Below, piece by piece: positions 10,415 to 18,500 of a DNA stretch of 64,000 nt. Source of the DNA: Chondrus crispus (Eukaryota > Rhodophyta > Florideophyceae > Gigartinales > Gigartinaceae); NCBI RefSeq assembly GCF_000350225.1, contig NW_005179097.1, forward strand, positions 98,078-162,077, in the 5' to 3' direction. The notes beneath the pieces were generated by a model. The model searched no databases. It was not told the DNA's origin and saw nothing but the letters and a program-made list of their open reading frames with translations. The translations under genes and the position numbers were made by a program. Numbering within the stretch: the first letter of the stretch is position 1; each line of letters opens with the position of its first letter.

Positions 10415-11690
10415 CTCCGGAAAATGCGCGCTGCGCGTACTGCGCGCCCCCCGACGCGCCGATCGGCGGCCTGAGCAACACGAGTTCGGACGCTGAGAGA
10501 TCCATGCTATGTGGAGCGAGGCGGGGGGAAGAAGAGAGGGGAGAGGGCCCAGAGTCGCCATTGATGGCGGGGACGCACGGGTGGTGGGGGGGTAAGGAAG
10601 GAATGGTTGGGGTGGGAACCGAATGGGGGGTGAAGAAGAAATGGTGGGGGTGAGGAACGAATGTTGGAGGTGAGGAAGAAATGGTGCCCGCACTACACGC
10701 CCGGCCCCGCCTGCACGCCATCCCTCGTGTTGCGGTCGACGGCAACAGCCATCCCGTGGAAGGCGTCTCCGTCGTCACAAGAGTCGATCTGATCACCCGC
10801 GTCCTCGGCATGAAGCGGGCGACAGCTTTAAATGGACTGCAGAGGGCTTCGCTTCCCATACAGCCCTCGGTATTTTCGAGTCTGCAGACGTTCAGGTTAA
10901 ATCCGTTTCCGTCGAGCGCGTCGAGCTTGTCCTTACCATCAAAGAACGCCCGAATTGCCGCGTTGAACCGAACGCTGGCATCACTTCAGACGGGCGCATG
11001 TAACTAAGTCGCGGAGAGCGTCCAGGCGAACCCGTCAGAACGCAGCACGCCAGATACGTCCATTTTTTAAACCGTCCTGCAAAGCAGTATCGCACACATG
11101 ACGCGCTTCCCCATCGACTGTCCTCGGTCTGGTCATGTGCTCGACGTGGAGAGCTCAATCGAGAAGAAATTTAATAAGGCCGCCAAGATTTTTCGCAACA
11201 CAGTTGTCTGGCTGGCACAATACGTGGAGGTGGGCCCATATGCTTCTATTGCGGCAGGTCTCAATTTGGGTATCAGCTTGGGTAATCTACCCTGGCATGA
11301 ACAAAAATCGCTGGAGGTGTCATGAATGTGCGCTGCGCGTATCGCGCGCACCCGACGCGCCGATCGGTGGCCTCAGGCGGCCCCAGCAGCTCGGGTTTGG
11401 ACGCTGAGAGGTCCACGCTATGATTTGCGACGCGAGAGGGGGGAAGGGGAGGGGTTAGAGGGCAAAGGACACCAATGGCGGGGGGCGGGCGGGTGGTGGG
11501 CGGTAAGGAAGGAATGTTGGGGGTGAGGAAATAATAGTGCACGTATTACACGCCCGGTCCCCAACGACTAACAACTTAAGAGGTTGAGAATAGAATGGTT
11601 GGGGGCTGAGGAACGAATGGTGGGGGGAGGAACGAATAGGGGGGTGAGAATGGAATGGTGCACGCACTCTACGCCCCGCGGCCAACGATT
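10415..11690 (+). repeat. Two direct copies of a ~250-300-bp G-rich repeat
   Basis: Copy 1 (about 10415-10720) and copy 2 (about 11325-11570, with further decayed units to 11690) share the landmarks GCGCTGCGCGTA, CGACGCGCCGATCGG, GGACGCTGAGAG, GGTAAGGAAGGAATG and CACGCCCGG in the same order. The 3' parts dissolve into short units of the type GGGGTGAGGAACGAATGG. The copies are about 0.91 kb apart and in the same orientation. They could be LTR-like ends of a small element or segmental repeats inside the Harbinger region. No coding function is seen. Confidence 0.6.
10721..11324. other. Segment between the two G-rich repeats
   Basis: About 600 bp flanked by the direct repeats. The plus-strand frames at 10681-11007 and 11098-11325 have unbiased composition and no clear domain. 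If the flanking repeats are terminal repeats, this would be the inside of a small non-autonomous element. Confidence 0.35.
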
Positions 11691-12052
11691 AACAACCGCA
11701 CTACTCACCCTTCCGGGGGTTAGGAAGGAATGATGGGGGTGAAGAAGGGAGCCGGGATCAAGTGGCGGGGGTAGTGACGCCGGGAGGGGGGCTTTAGCGA
11801 GGAAAGAGTGGGTAGTGAGGTTGTCAGTCGCTGAATGCGGGTCGTGTAGTGTGTGCTGACAAATCCAGCGGCAAGTGCGGGCGGGTTACAGGGGCGGGGC
11901 AGCTCTTGGAAACGGCGCTGCCAAGGATATAATTTCTGAGTCGACATATTTTTATTGAAGTAAAGAAGTATCCGAACCGTTGAAAGTCTTGAATGTACAC
12001 TACAGACACCGGGATTTGGAACTTGATTGCATATAATCAGAAACGATAGGGG
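11691..12052. other. No gene recognised
   Basis: About 360 bp after the G-rich repeats and before the transposase frame. It still contains short GGGGGTTAGGAAGGAATG-like units at its left edge. The right part probably belongs to the 3' flank of the Harbinger element. Confidence 0.4.
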
Positions 12053-13319
12053 CTATCGTCTAATTCGTGGTCGAAGAAGACCAAAGCTGCATAGAATGTC
12101 TGCAGCTCTTTCTCTCTCGTCCGTGCTCTCTCTCGTGCGGGCATGCCCTCTCTGCATTTCTTGCTCCAAATGTAAAGTGTTCTGTGTATGAACAAAAGGG
12201 TTCCCTTGGACCTCGTTTTGTTCGGCTGTATCCAGTGTTTCAAAGTAGGTTTGATCATTTGTATCCAGTAAATAATTGTTCATGTTGCCGCAAACAACAA
12301 CAATAAGTGTGCTGCATGCCACCGAAAATCGCAGGGGAGACCAAAAAAATGCCAAAGCGAGAAACCAACATGCCAAAGGCCTGTTCGACCGTTATCCCAC
12401 AGGACGACAAATAAAAGTTAAACGCATCTTGTCTCTGCGATAAACCAAATCCGCCGTATGGTGTCAGAACATGCCGACTGTTGGCATACCCGTCATCTGC
12501 AGCAATTCGTGCCCATGAGGGCAGATTACCATTTTTGACCACAGAGTGCAGTAACGTGGCTTGAAAGGCAGTTGAATCATGTGTACTTCCGGCATGGCAA
12601 GCAGACACAAATACAAACTTGTAGTTTGCGGCAACAGAAGCTTGCACGCACAAAGCATAGAACCCCTTGCGGTTGAAGTATTTTCGAGGGTCGGGCGTGT
12701 CGTTCAACGTACGCTGGCGTATTTTCATTGCAATACCATCTAGAGCTGCTATAATGCCTTCCAAGGGAGAATTGCATAGTAGTTGGAATTGTCGTGCTGC
12801 AATACTGCAATCTGTTTCTGATACTGGAAACTCAATTGGAGCAAGCAAGACCTTTGTTAAGCGTTTGTATTGTCTCATGAAAAAAATATATGTGGTAGAC
12901 CTTGCCACGCCGTAAGGCCATCCCGTGTCCAAATAGCTTCCCCTTGCCAAAATTCGCATAGTAATATAGAGCATTGTTTCGACACTTTTGGTAGAGTTGG
13001 AACAATTTCTTCGGACTTGCGTTCTTTCAAGCTCTGGACGCAACTGGTTGCACAGATATCGAAACTGGTGGGGTGACAGCCTGTACAATCTTATGAAAAG
13101 ATCTTCACCAATAGTTGCCAGATGTGCATTGAGATTAAAGTTTTCTCGTGTGTTTGTAATCTCTTGTTGACGGAAAACACAGCATCTCATGGTCGCTTGC
13201 ACGACTGCAGACAGTAAAACTTGCATTGTCTCCCTGGTGGGCCTTCGCTTTTCGATCTTTGATAGTATGCGCATCGGGAAAGCCCGCCGAGCCAGACGAC
13301 GGCGAAAGGGAGCACGCAT
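12053..13319 (-). mobile_element. PIF/Harbinger transposase gene
   Basis: The main frame (12255-13319, ATG start, 354 residues) is a HARBI1-like DDE transposase. The catalytic residues read D194 (IIAALDGIAMKI), D248 (AGSTHDSTAF) and E312 (GITVEQAFGM). The usual second-box motif (ADDGYANSRHVLTPYGG) and the N-terminal helices are also present. The C-terminal block expected after E312 (PLRFSVACSTLIVVVCGNMNNYLL) continues in another frame to 12053. The switch lies at a run of seven A on the plus strand (12343-12349), so a one-base slip has broken the frame near its end; a sequencing error at this homopolymer is an alternative. Terminal inverted repeats were not found with confidence. Confidence 0.88.
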
Positions 13320-13450
13320 GGTACGTTAATCAAGCAGGGAACGACACTGTACGAGCACGCCTAGCCTATAACCTAATACTCCCCACTTGAGTGCGACATG
13401 ATTGGGTGTCCGTAAACAGTTTCCAAAATGTTTTGGACCGGATCCAAGAT

Positions 13451-13501
13451 GGAAATTGGAAATCGGTGCCCTGCTGTACAATTTCCGATTTCCAAATTTC
13501 C
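13451..13501. repeat. Inverted repeat upstream of the decarboxylase gene
   Basis: GGAAATTGGAAATCGG at 13451-13466 and its reverse complement with one extra base at 13485-13501 can form a hairpin with an 18-base loop. It lies about 200 bp before the decarboxylase ATG and may be a decayed element end. Confidence 0.55.
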
Positions 13502-13550
13502 GACTTTCCAAAACACCTAGAACGCCCCTGAGAGACCCCTCATCACCAAT

Positions 13551-13694
13551 AGCGAGAACCTCCCTCAGCGAGAACCTCCCTCAGCGAGAACCTCCCTCAG
13601 CGAGAGCCTCCCCCAGCGAGAACCTCCCTCAGCGAGAACCTCCCTCAGCGAGAACCTCCCTCAGCGAGAACCTCCCTCAGCGAGAACCTCCTCA
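13551..13694 (+). repeat. 16-bp minisatellite in the decarboxylase leader
   Basis: Nine units of the type AGCGAGAACCTCCCTC start at 13551, 13567, 13583, 13599, 13615, 13631, 13647, 13663 and 13679, a strict 16-bp period with few changes. The array ends 14 bp before the ATG of the decarboxylase, so it forms most of the proximal promoter or 5' untranslated region. Confidence 0.9.
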
Positions 13695-13708
13695 ACAACC
13701 CCCCAACC

Positions 13709-15019
13709 ATGACCCCAGCCACGACCTCTCCTACCCCCACGCCCGCGCAGGCGCGCATCTCCACGACGCTGCAGGCCGCGCTGCGCACCTCGCTGCTCTC
13801 CGCGGACGCCCCGGTGGCGCTCTTCTACGACCTGGCGCGGCTGTCGGCCACGTGCCGCGAGCTGGTGGCGGCCTTCCCGCCGTCGGCGCTGCACGCGTTC
13901 GCGCTCAAGGCGGCGCCGTTCCCGCGGCTGCTGCGCCACCTGCACGCGTCGGGGCTGGGCGCGGAGTGCGCGTCCATCGCGGAGCTGGGGCTGGCGGCCG
14001 CGGCGGACATCCCGCCGGCGCGCGTCATCTACGACTCGCCGGCCAAGACGGACGCGCACCTCGTCGCGGCGCTCTCCGCCGGCGTGCACGTCAACGCCGA
14101 CTCGTTCGCCGAGCTCGCCCGCATCGCCGAGCTGATGCCGCTGCACGCGCCGCGCCCCGCCGCCTCCGTCGGGCTGCGCGTCAACCCGCAGCTCGGCTCC
14201 GCGTCCATCGCCGAGACGTTCACGGCCGCCGCCGCGTGCAAGTTTGGCGAGCCGCTGCGCGAGGCCCGCGCCGACATCCTCGCCGCGTACGCAAAGTTCC
14301 CTTTCCTCGACACGGTGCACGTGCACGTCGGGTCGCAGGGCTGCGGCATCGACACGCTCGTCGCCGGCGCGCGCGAGGCCGTGGCGCTCGCCGACGAGGT
14401 GAACCGCGGCGTCGCCGGGCGGGTCCGGCAGATCGACATCGGGGGCGGCCTCTCCGTCGACTACTGGTCGGACGGCGAGGGCAGCAGCTTCGCGGAGATG
14501 GGCGACAGGCTCCGCGGCGAGGTGCCCGGGCTGGCCAAGTACCGGGTGGTGACCGAGTTTGGACGGCGCGTGGCCAGCGCGGCGGGGTTTGTCGCCGCGC
14601 GCGTGCAGGCGGTGAAGCGGTCGGGCGGGCGCACGTACGTGGTGTGCCACGCCGGGGCGGACCTGCTGGTGCGGCCCGTGTACCAGGGCGACAAGTGGGG
14701 GCACCGGGTCGAGGTGTACGACGCGGCGGGGCGGCTCAAGGGCGGCGAGACCGAGACGGTGGACGTGGCCGGGCCGATCTGCTTCGCGGGCGACGTGATC
14801 GCGCGGGATCGGGAGCTGGCGCGCGCGCAGGAGGGCGACTGGATCGTGGTCAGGGACGCCGGGGCGTACACGCTGAGCATGTACTGCAGGCACACGAGTC
14901 AGCTGACGCCGCCCGTGTACGGCGTGGGCGAGGCGGGGGTGGTGACGACGATTTGCAGGGGCGAGACCGTGGAGGACGTTGTGCGGTTCTGGGGCGGGGG
15001 GGGCGGGGGGGGGAAGTGA
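13709..15019 (+). CDS. PLP-dependent decarboxylase, DAP/ornithine/arginine family (fold III)
   Basis: An intact 436-residue protein of the Orn/DAP/Arg decarboxylase-2 family, usual length for it. Seen: the PLP-binding lysine K67 in AFALKAAP, the barrel motif HVGSQ (206-210), the phosphate-binding glycines of IGGG (about 245-247), EFGRR (283-287) where most members have EPGR, the C-terminal Cys/Asp motif CFAGD (358-362) and DAGAYTLSMY (383-392). The ending is more like diaminopimelate decarboxylase than ornithine decarboxylase. However, the Glu that normally follows the Cys in the diaminopimelate enzyme is Phe, so the substrate is uncertain; it could be an amino acid or polyamine precursor. 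The start is the ATG after the minisatellite. No transit peptide stands out, suggesting a cytosolic enzyme. No intron. Very high GC at third codon positions. Confidence 0.88.
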   Translation: MTPATTSPTPTPAQARISTTLQAALRTSLLSADAPVALFYDLARLSATCRELVAAFPPSALHAFALKAAPFPRLLRHLHASGLGAECASIAELGLAAAADIPPARVIYDSPAKTDAHLVAALSAGVHVNADSFAELARIAELMPLHAPRPAASVGLRVNPQLGSASIAETFTAAAACKFGEPLREARADILAAYAKFPFLDTVHVHVGSQGCGIDTLVAGAREAVALADEVNRGVAGRVRQIDIGGGLSVDYWSDGEGSSFAEMGDRLRGEVPGLAKYRVVTEFGRRVASAAGFVAARVQAVKRSGGRTYVVCHAGADLLVRPVYQGDKWGHRVEVYDAAGRLKGGETETVDVAGPICFAGDVIARDRELARAQEGDWIVVRDAGAYTLSMYCRHTSQLTPPVYGVGEAGVVTTICRGETVEDVVRFWGGGGGGGK

Positions 15020-15213
15020 GAGGCGCGGGGCGGAGGGGGCGCGGGGGCCTATCCCTCCTGCTGTAGGAAATGGGCGTGACAAGCAGGTTTTCAGGGAGTT
15101 AGAAATTCTAACTATTCTAACTTAGAATAGTAAGTACACGTGTACAATTGGTGCAAAAGCTTTGCACATTATACTGTAATACTGTAGAGAATTGTGTGCA
15201 TAGAGACCTTTGA
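15020..15213. other. 3' flank of the decarboxylase gene
   Basis: About 190 bp, changing abruptly from GC-rich coding sequence to AT-rich sequence with a TACACGTGTAC-like palindrome near 15134. It likely holds the transcript end. No gene seen. Confidence 0.4.
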
Positions 15214-15421
15214 ACTTGAAACTTTGAAGCTTTGTGTTCCAAATTACCCTTTTTTCCAAATTCTATCCCTCGCTGCTTCAAACTTTGAAGCTGTGTTCCA
15301 AATTACCCTTTTTTCCAAATTCTATCCCTCGCTGCTTGAAACTTTGAAGCTGTGTTCCAAATTAGCCTTTTTTCCAAATTCTATCCCTCGCTGCTTCAAA
15401 CTTTGAAGCTGTGTTCCAAAT
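15214..15421 (+). repeat. 59-bp minisatellite
   Basis: The landmark GTGTTCCAAATTA recurs at 15234, 15293, 15352 and 15411, exactly 59 bp apart. Each unit also holds TTTTTTCCAAATTCTATCCC, TCGCTGCTT and AAACTTTGAAGCTG. Three full units and a partial one are seen. The array is interrupted by the MITE that starts at 15424 and resumes at 15972. Confidence 0.92.
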
Positions 15422-15423
15422 TA

Positions 15424-15969
15424 CAGAGTAAAGTCTCGATAAGCTGCGTACCGGATATGATGAACTGTCTCGGTACCGTGAACCGAAGGACTATGAGGGA
15501 GGCGCCACCCCGCTTTTTTGGCCCAGAATCGACGTTTTTGTATTTCTAAGGTGAACCAGACTCTATAGAACGAACTACGCGATACCATGAACATAAAAAA
15601 TATGAAAAACCCAGAGTTCACTTTATCGAGGCCGAAATGCGCACTAGAAACGAACCATCAACGAATACAGAAGCTATCAATACGTCCTTGCTTCAGATTC
15701 ATACGTTGAAGTCTCCGTACGCGGCTGAATGAAAAGAAAGGGAGGCTGAATCACAACGGGAAGAGCTCTGGATGTCCGATTGCGCCCGTCGACGTCGCCC
15801 GTCGATACACAGTGTCAGAGGAAGTGACGTTATGTGCCTTGCTGTACCTGTACAACGGCTACACGTGTACATGAGCAGTTCCGCCACTGTGAACTGGCCC
15901 GGTAAGGCGAACTCGGTAGGTTGCTCGGAAGCGCCACATTTCGGTTCACCATATCGAGACTTAACTCTG
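15424..15969. mobile_element. 546-bp MITE with TA target duplication
   Basis: Terminal inverted repeats CAGAGTAAAGTCTCGATA on the left and, reversed, CAGAGTTAAGTCTCGATA on the right (17 of 18 match). A TA lies directly outside each end (15422-15423 and 15970-15971). The insertion point is inside a minisatellite unit: neighbouring units read CCAAATTAGCC or CCAAATTACCC, and here the sequence is CCAAATTA, element, TAGCC. Thus the empty site is preserved next door. TA duplication and a CAG start are typical of the Tc1/mariner-pogo superfamily. No transposase frame, hence non-autonomous. Confidence 0.9.
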
Positions 15970-15971
15970 TA

Positions 15972-16045
15972 GCCTTTTTTCCAAATTCTATCCCTCGCTG
16001 CATGTCCTCGCTGCATGTCCTCGCTGCATGTCCTCGCTGCCGGCT
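15972..16045 (+). repeat. Continuation of the 59-bp minisatellite and a 13-bp repeat
   Basis: After the MITE the unit resumes with GCCTTTTTTCCAAATTCTAT and CCCTCGCTGC. It then turns into three or four copies of the 13-bp unit CTGCATGTCCTCG. This is the right remnant of the split array. Confidence 0.8.
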
Positions 16046-16391
16046 TTGTCGTCGGTTGCGGTGCTTCCTCGCTGCGGCGCTGTTACCATTTCCTACAGCA
16101 GGTGCGTCAACTCCGTCGCAAAAAATAACCGCTTAACAATAAAGGTTACCCTTGGTAACCGGCAGGACCGGGCGAATGAGGGGAATCGCGCTTTTTACAG
16201 TATTGTCGTGCCTTCGTTTTGGAGCTTCGTTTTGGAACTCGGGACAGTCAGTGACTTCCGCCACGTGGCCACTCGCCCGCAGACGTCCGTTAATTCCGCT
16301 CCCCTTCTCCGCCACCCTTCCAGTTCAACTCCCCGTTCACCTCTCCCTCCCTTCCAGATTATCGCCCTCCCCCCTCCTCATCTATTTTGCA

Positions 16392-16753
16392 ATGGGCCTG
16401 ACAGCTTCACCGACGACAAGCGGAATTATTTANNNNNNNNNNNNNNNNNNNNNNNNNNNNNNNACGAGCACGTGTGGCTCCCTCTGCTCGCGGCCGCCCC
16501 GCCCGCCCTAGCCCCGCACCTGCTCCCGCCGCCCGACGTCCACCGCCTGCACGTGCTGCACATGCTCTCCCCGCGCCAGTACCGCGCCGACCTGCTGCGC
16601 ATCCTCCCGCCGTCCACCCCGCTGGACAACCTCTTCGCCCGCCCGCTGCTGCCCGCGCCCGCCATCGCCCCCGCGCGCCAACGCGCCCGCGCGCTCTGGG
16701 AGGCCCGCTTCCCGCGCGAGCCGTTCGACCCGCCCACACACCACTCCTCGCCC

Positions 16754-16792
<39 letters not shown>

Positions 16793-18079
16793 ACCGCCAT
16801 GCGCTTCGACTTCGACGCCGCGGCCCGCCGCCAGCTCGCCCTGTACCACCACCTGGCCCTGCCGCCGCAGTACGCCTCGCCGCGCTTCCTGGCTCACGCG
16901 GCCCGCCAGTACCTGGAGCGCTTCCTGCCGCTGAAGAAGGAGTATCCGCACCGCCCCATCGTCCCGTCGCGCGCCATCTCGGCCGTGTGGCTCACCCACA
17001 TACTGCACGCGCGCCAGTACCACGATGACACCGCCGCCTTCTTCGGCGCCATGCTGCCGTACGATGGCGCGCTGGACGCCGCCCTCACGGGCCAGGACCT
17101 GCTGCTCGCCCTGCGCGAGACCCAAGCCCTGTGGGCCGACGTGTGGGGAGAGCACGGCCCCAGCCACTATGCCGAGATGTGGAGGGGCGAGCTCAGCACC
17201 GAGGAGAACAGCCTGCGCCCGATGCTCCGCCGCATCATCGCCGGCTACATCGACGCGTGGGCGGGCATGCGCGTGCGCGACCTGCAGACCGTGCCGGCGA
17301 CCCCGCCCGACGCAGCGAAGGAGGGCGGCGCCGGAGGCGGCGCCCGCGTGGCGTGGGTCCACGCCCAGTCGCTGCGCAACTGCCAGATGGCGTCGGGTGG
17401 CTTGCTGAACCGCGTCAGCGGCGTGACGGAGCGGTTTGTGGACCTGCAGGTGTACGGGAAGAACGGGAAGCGCGTCGACGTGCTGTGCGCGCGCGTGGTG
17501 AACGGGCTAGGCATGACGGAGAAGCCGGGCGTGGTGGTGCTCGCCCAGCTCGGGTACGTGGAGGTGTTCAGCGGGGCGGCCGCGGATGTGTGCGGCGAGG
17601 ACGTGCCGCTGGCCAGCGCCGAGAGGCTCCACTGCGCGCTGCCCAGGGGCAAGGCGATGTGGGAGGAGGAGGAGGGCGAGGAGTGCGTGATGCTGCGCGT
17701 CGGGGGGGAAGACGCGGCGATTGTCAAGTTCCGAGCGACGGGGGAGGTGCGCGGGGTACGGGATCGGCTGAGAAGGGGAAAGGTAAAGCGGGTGAGACGG
17801 CGGTATGACATGGTGGTCTGGAGGGCGGAGGGGGCTGGCGAGGAGGTGCGGCTAGGCGGGAAGCGGGGGTGGGAGAGCGAGGTGAGCAAGATTGGGGCAT
17901 GGGGCGGCGTGTCGGTTGGGAAGCGGTCGGCGAGGTTCGGCGAATGGAGAGTCGAGGTCGGGGCCGGGGAGGGCGTGGTCATGGGCTTCCTGGTGGCGAT
18001 GGCAGAGTGCTTGGTCGAGCTCGGGGACGAGCAGTGGCTCCGGGAGTGGCGGAGGCGAAAGGTCGGAGAGGAGGAGTGA
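16392..18079 (+). CDS. DUF1399/GRDP-like protein, N-terminus interrupted by assembly gap
   Basis: From 16466 to the stop at 18079 one frame of 537 codons is open. The region YHHLALPPQYASP...FLPLKKEYPHRPIVPSRAISAVWLTHILHARQYHDDT...AMLPYDG...ALWADVWGE follows the DUF1399 pattern of plant glycine-rich-domain proteins (GRDP), including the W-x-x-H signature. The C-terminal half (from about VAWVHAQSLRNCQM) is a second, beta-rich domain as in those proteins. A CCCTCG repeat (16741-16788) encodes an SP-repeat linker. The N-terminus is unresolved because of the N gap. The best start is the ATG at 16392, which follows a pyrimidine-rich leader like other host genes here, but it reads in another frame, so the gap length must be wrong or a splice lies inside. 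Plant GRDPs act in development and stress; the role here is unknown. Confidence 0.75.
16433..16463. other. Assembly gap (31 N)
   Basis: Thirty-one N bases, probably of unknown true length, lying in the N-terminal coding part of the DUF1399-like gene. Confidence 0.99.
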
Positions 18080-18500
18080 GCACAGGAGTGAGCACCGCGC
18101 CGCCGGCATTAAAGATGTGAAAGAATTACAGTAGACGAAATTGATGTCTAACAAGCGACGTAGGGAAGCGTCGAGGACCCCAGGGGCACGTCACTGACCC
18201 CATAATATTTCTCTGACTGTACCACTCGGGTACACTGTTGTATCTCATTGCCAACTGTGGAAGATGCACATGCTGCGCATTGTGTTGCATGCCGACTCCC
18301 GGCTCCATTGTCGGCGTATCCAGTATGCTCTGCTTCTACGATTTCGAGCCGGTTTGCGTACGACACTGAGTAGTGTGTTTGTTTACGTAACGACGTCACG
18401 GACAGAGTAGAAAGACGATGAGTTGCCGCTTTCCCAAGTTTAAATTTCAAGGAAAGGTCGTTCCACAATTTCTCCACCACTTTATTCACCTATAGATTGC
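18080..18500. other. Intergenic, no gene seen
   Basis: About 420 bp between the DUF1399-like stop and the first NB-ARC-like codons. It contains a likely 3' flank (AATAAAGATGTG-like CATTAAAGATG near 18107). Nothing else is recognised. Confidence 0.4.

Noticed and set aside
13709-15019. Naming the decarboxylase ornithine decarboxylase or LysA
   Set aside because: The substrate-contact motif fits neither well; only the broader family is supported.
13402-15066. A 554-residue plus-strand frame overlapping the decarboxylase
   Set aside because: It is an Arg/Gly/Ala-rich shadow in another frame of a GC-rich gene; the decarboxylase frame has clear motifs.
13661-15082. A 473-residue minus-strand frame opposite the decarboxylase
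   Set aside because: His/Arg/Val-rich GC shadow without any domain.
13551-16045. CRISPR-like array in the tandem repeats at 13.55 and 15.2 kb
   Set aside because: Units are contiguous with no unique spacers; these are minisatellites in a eukaryotic genome.
16028-16432. Coding extension of the DUF1399-like frame upstream to 16028
   Set aside because: This part includes minisatellite and a pyrimidine-rich leader, and the frame crosses the N gap by chance.
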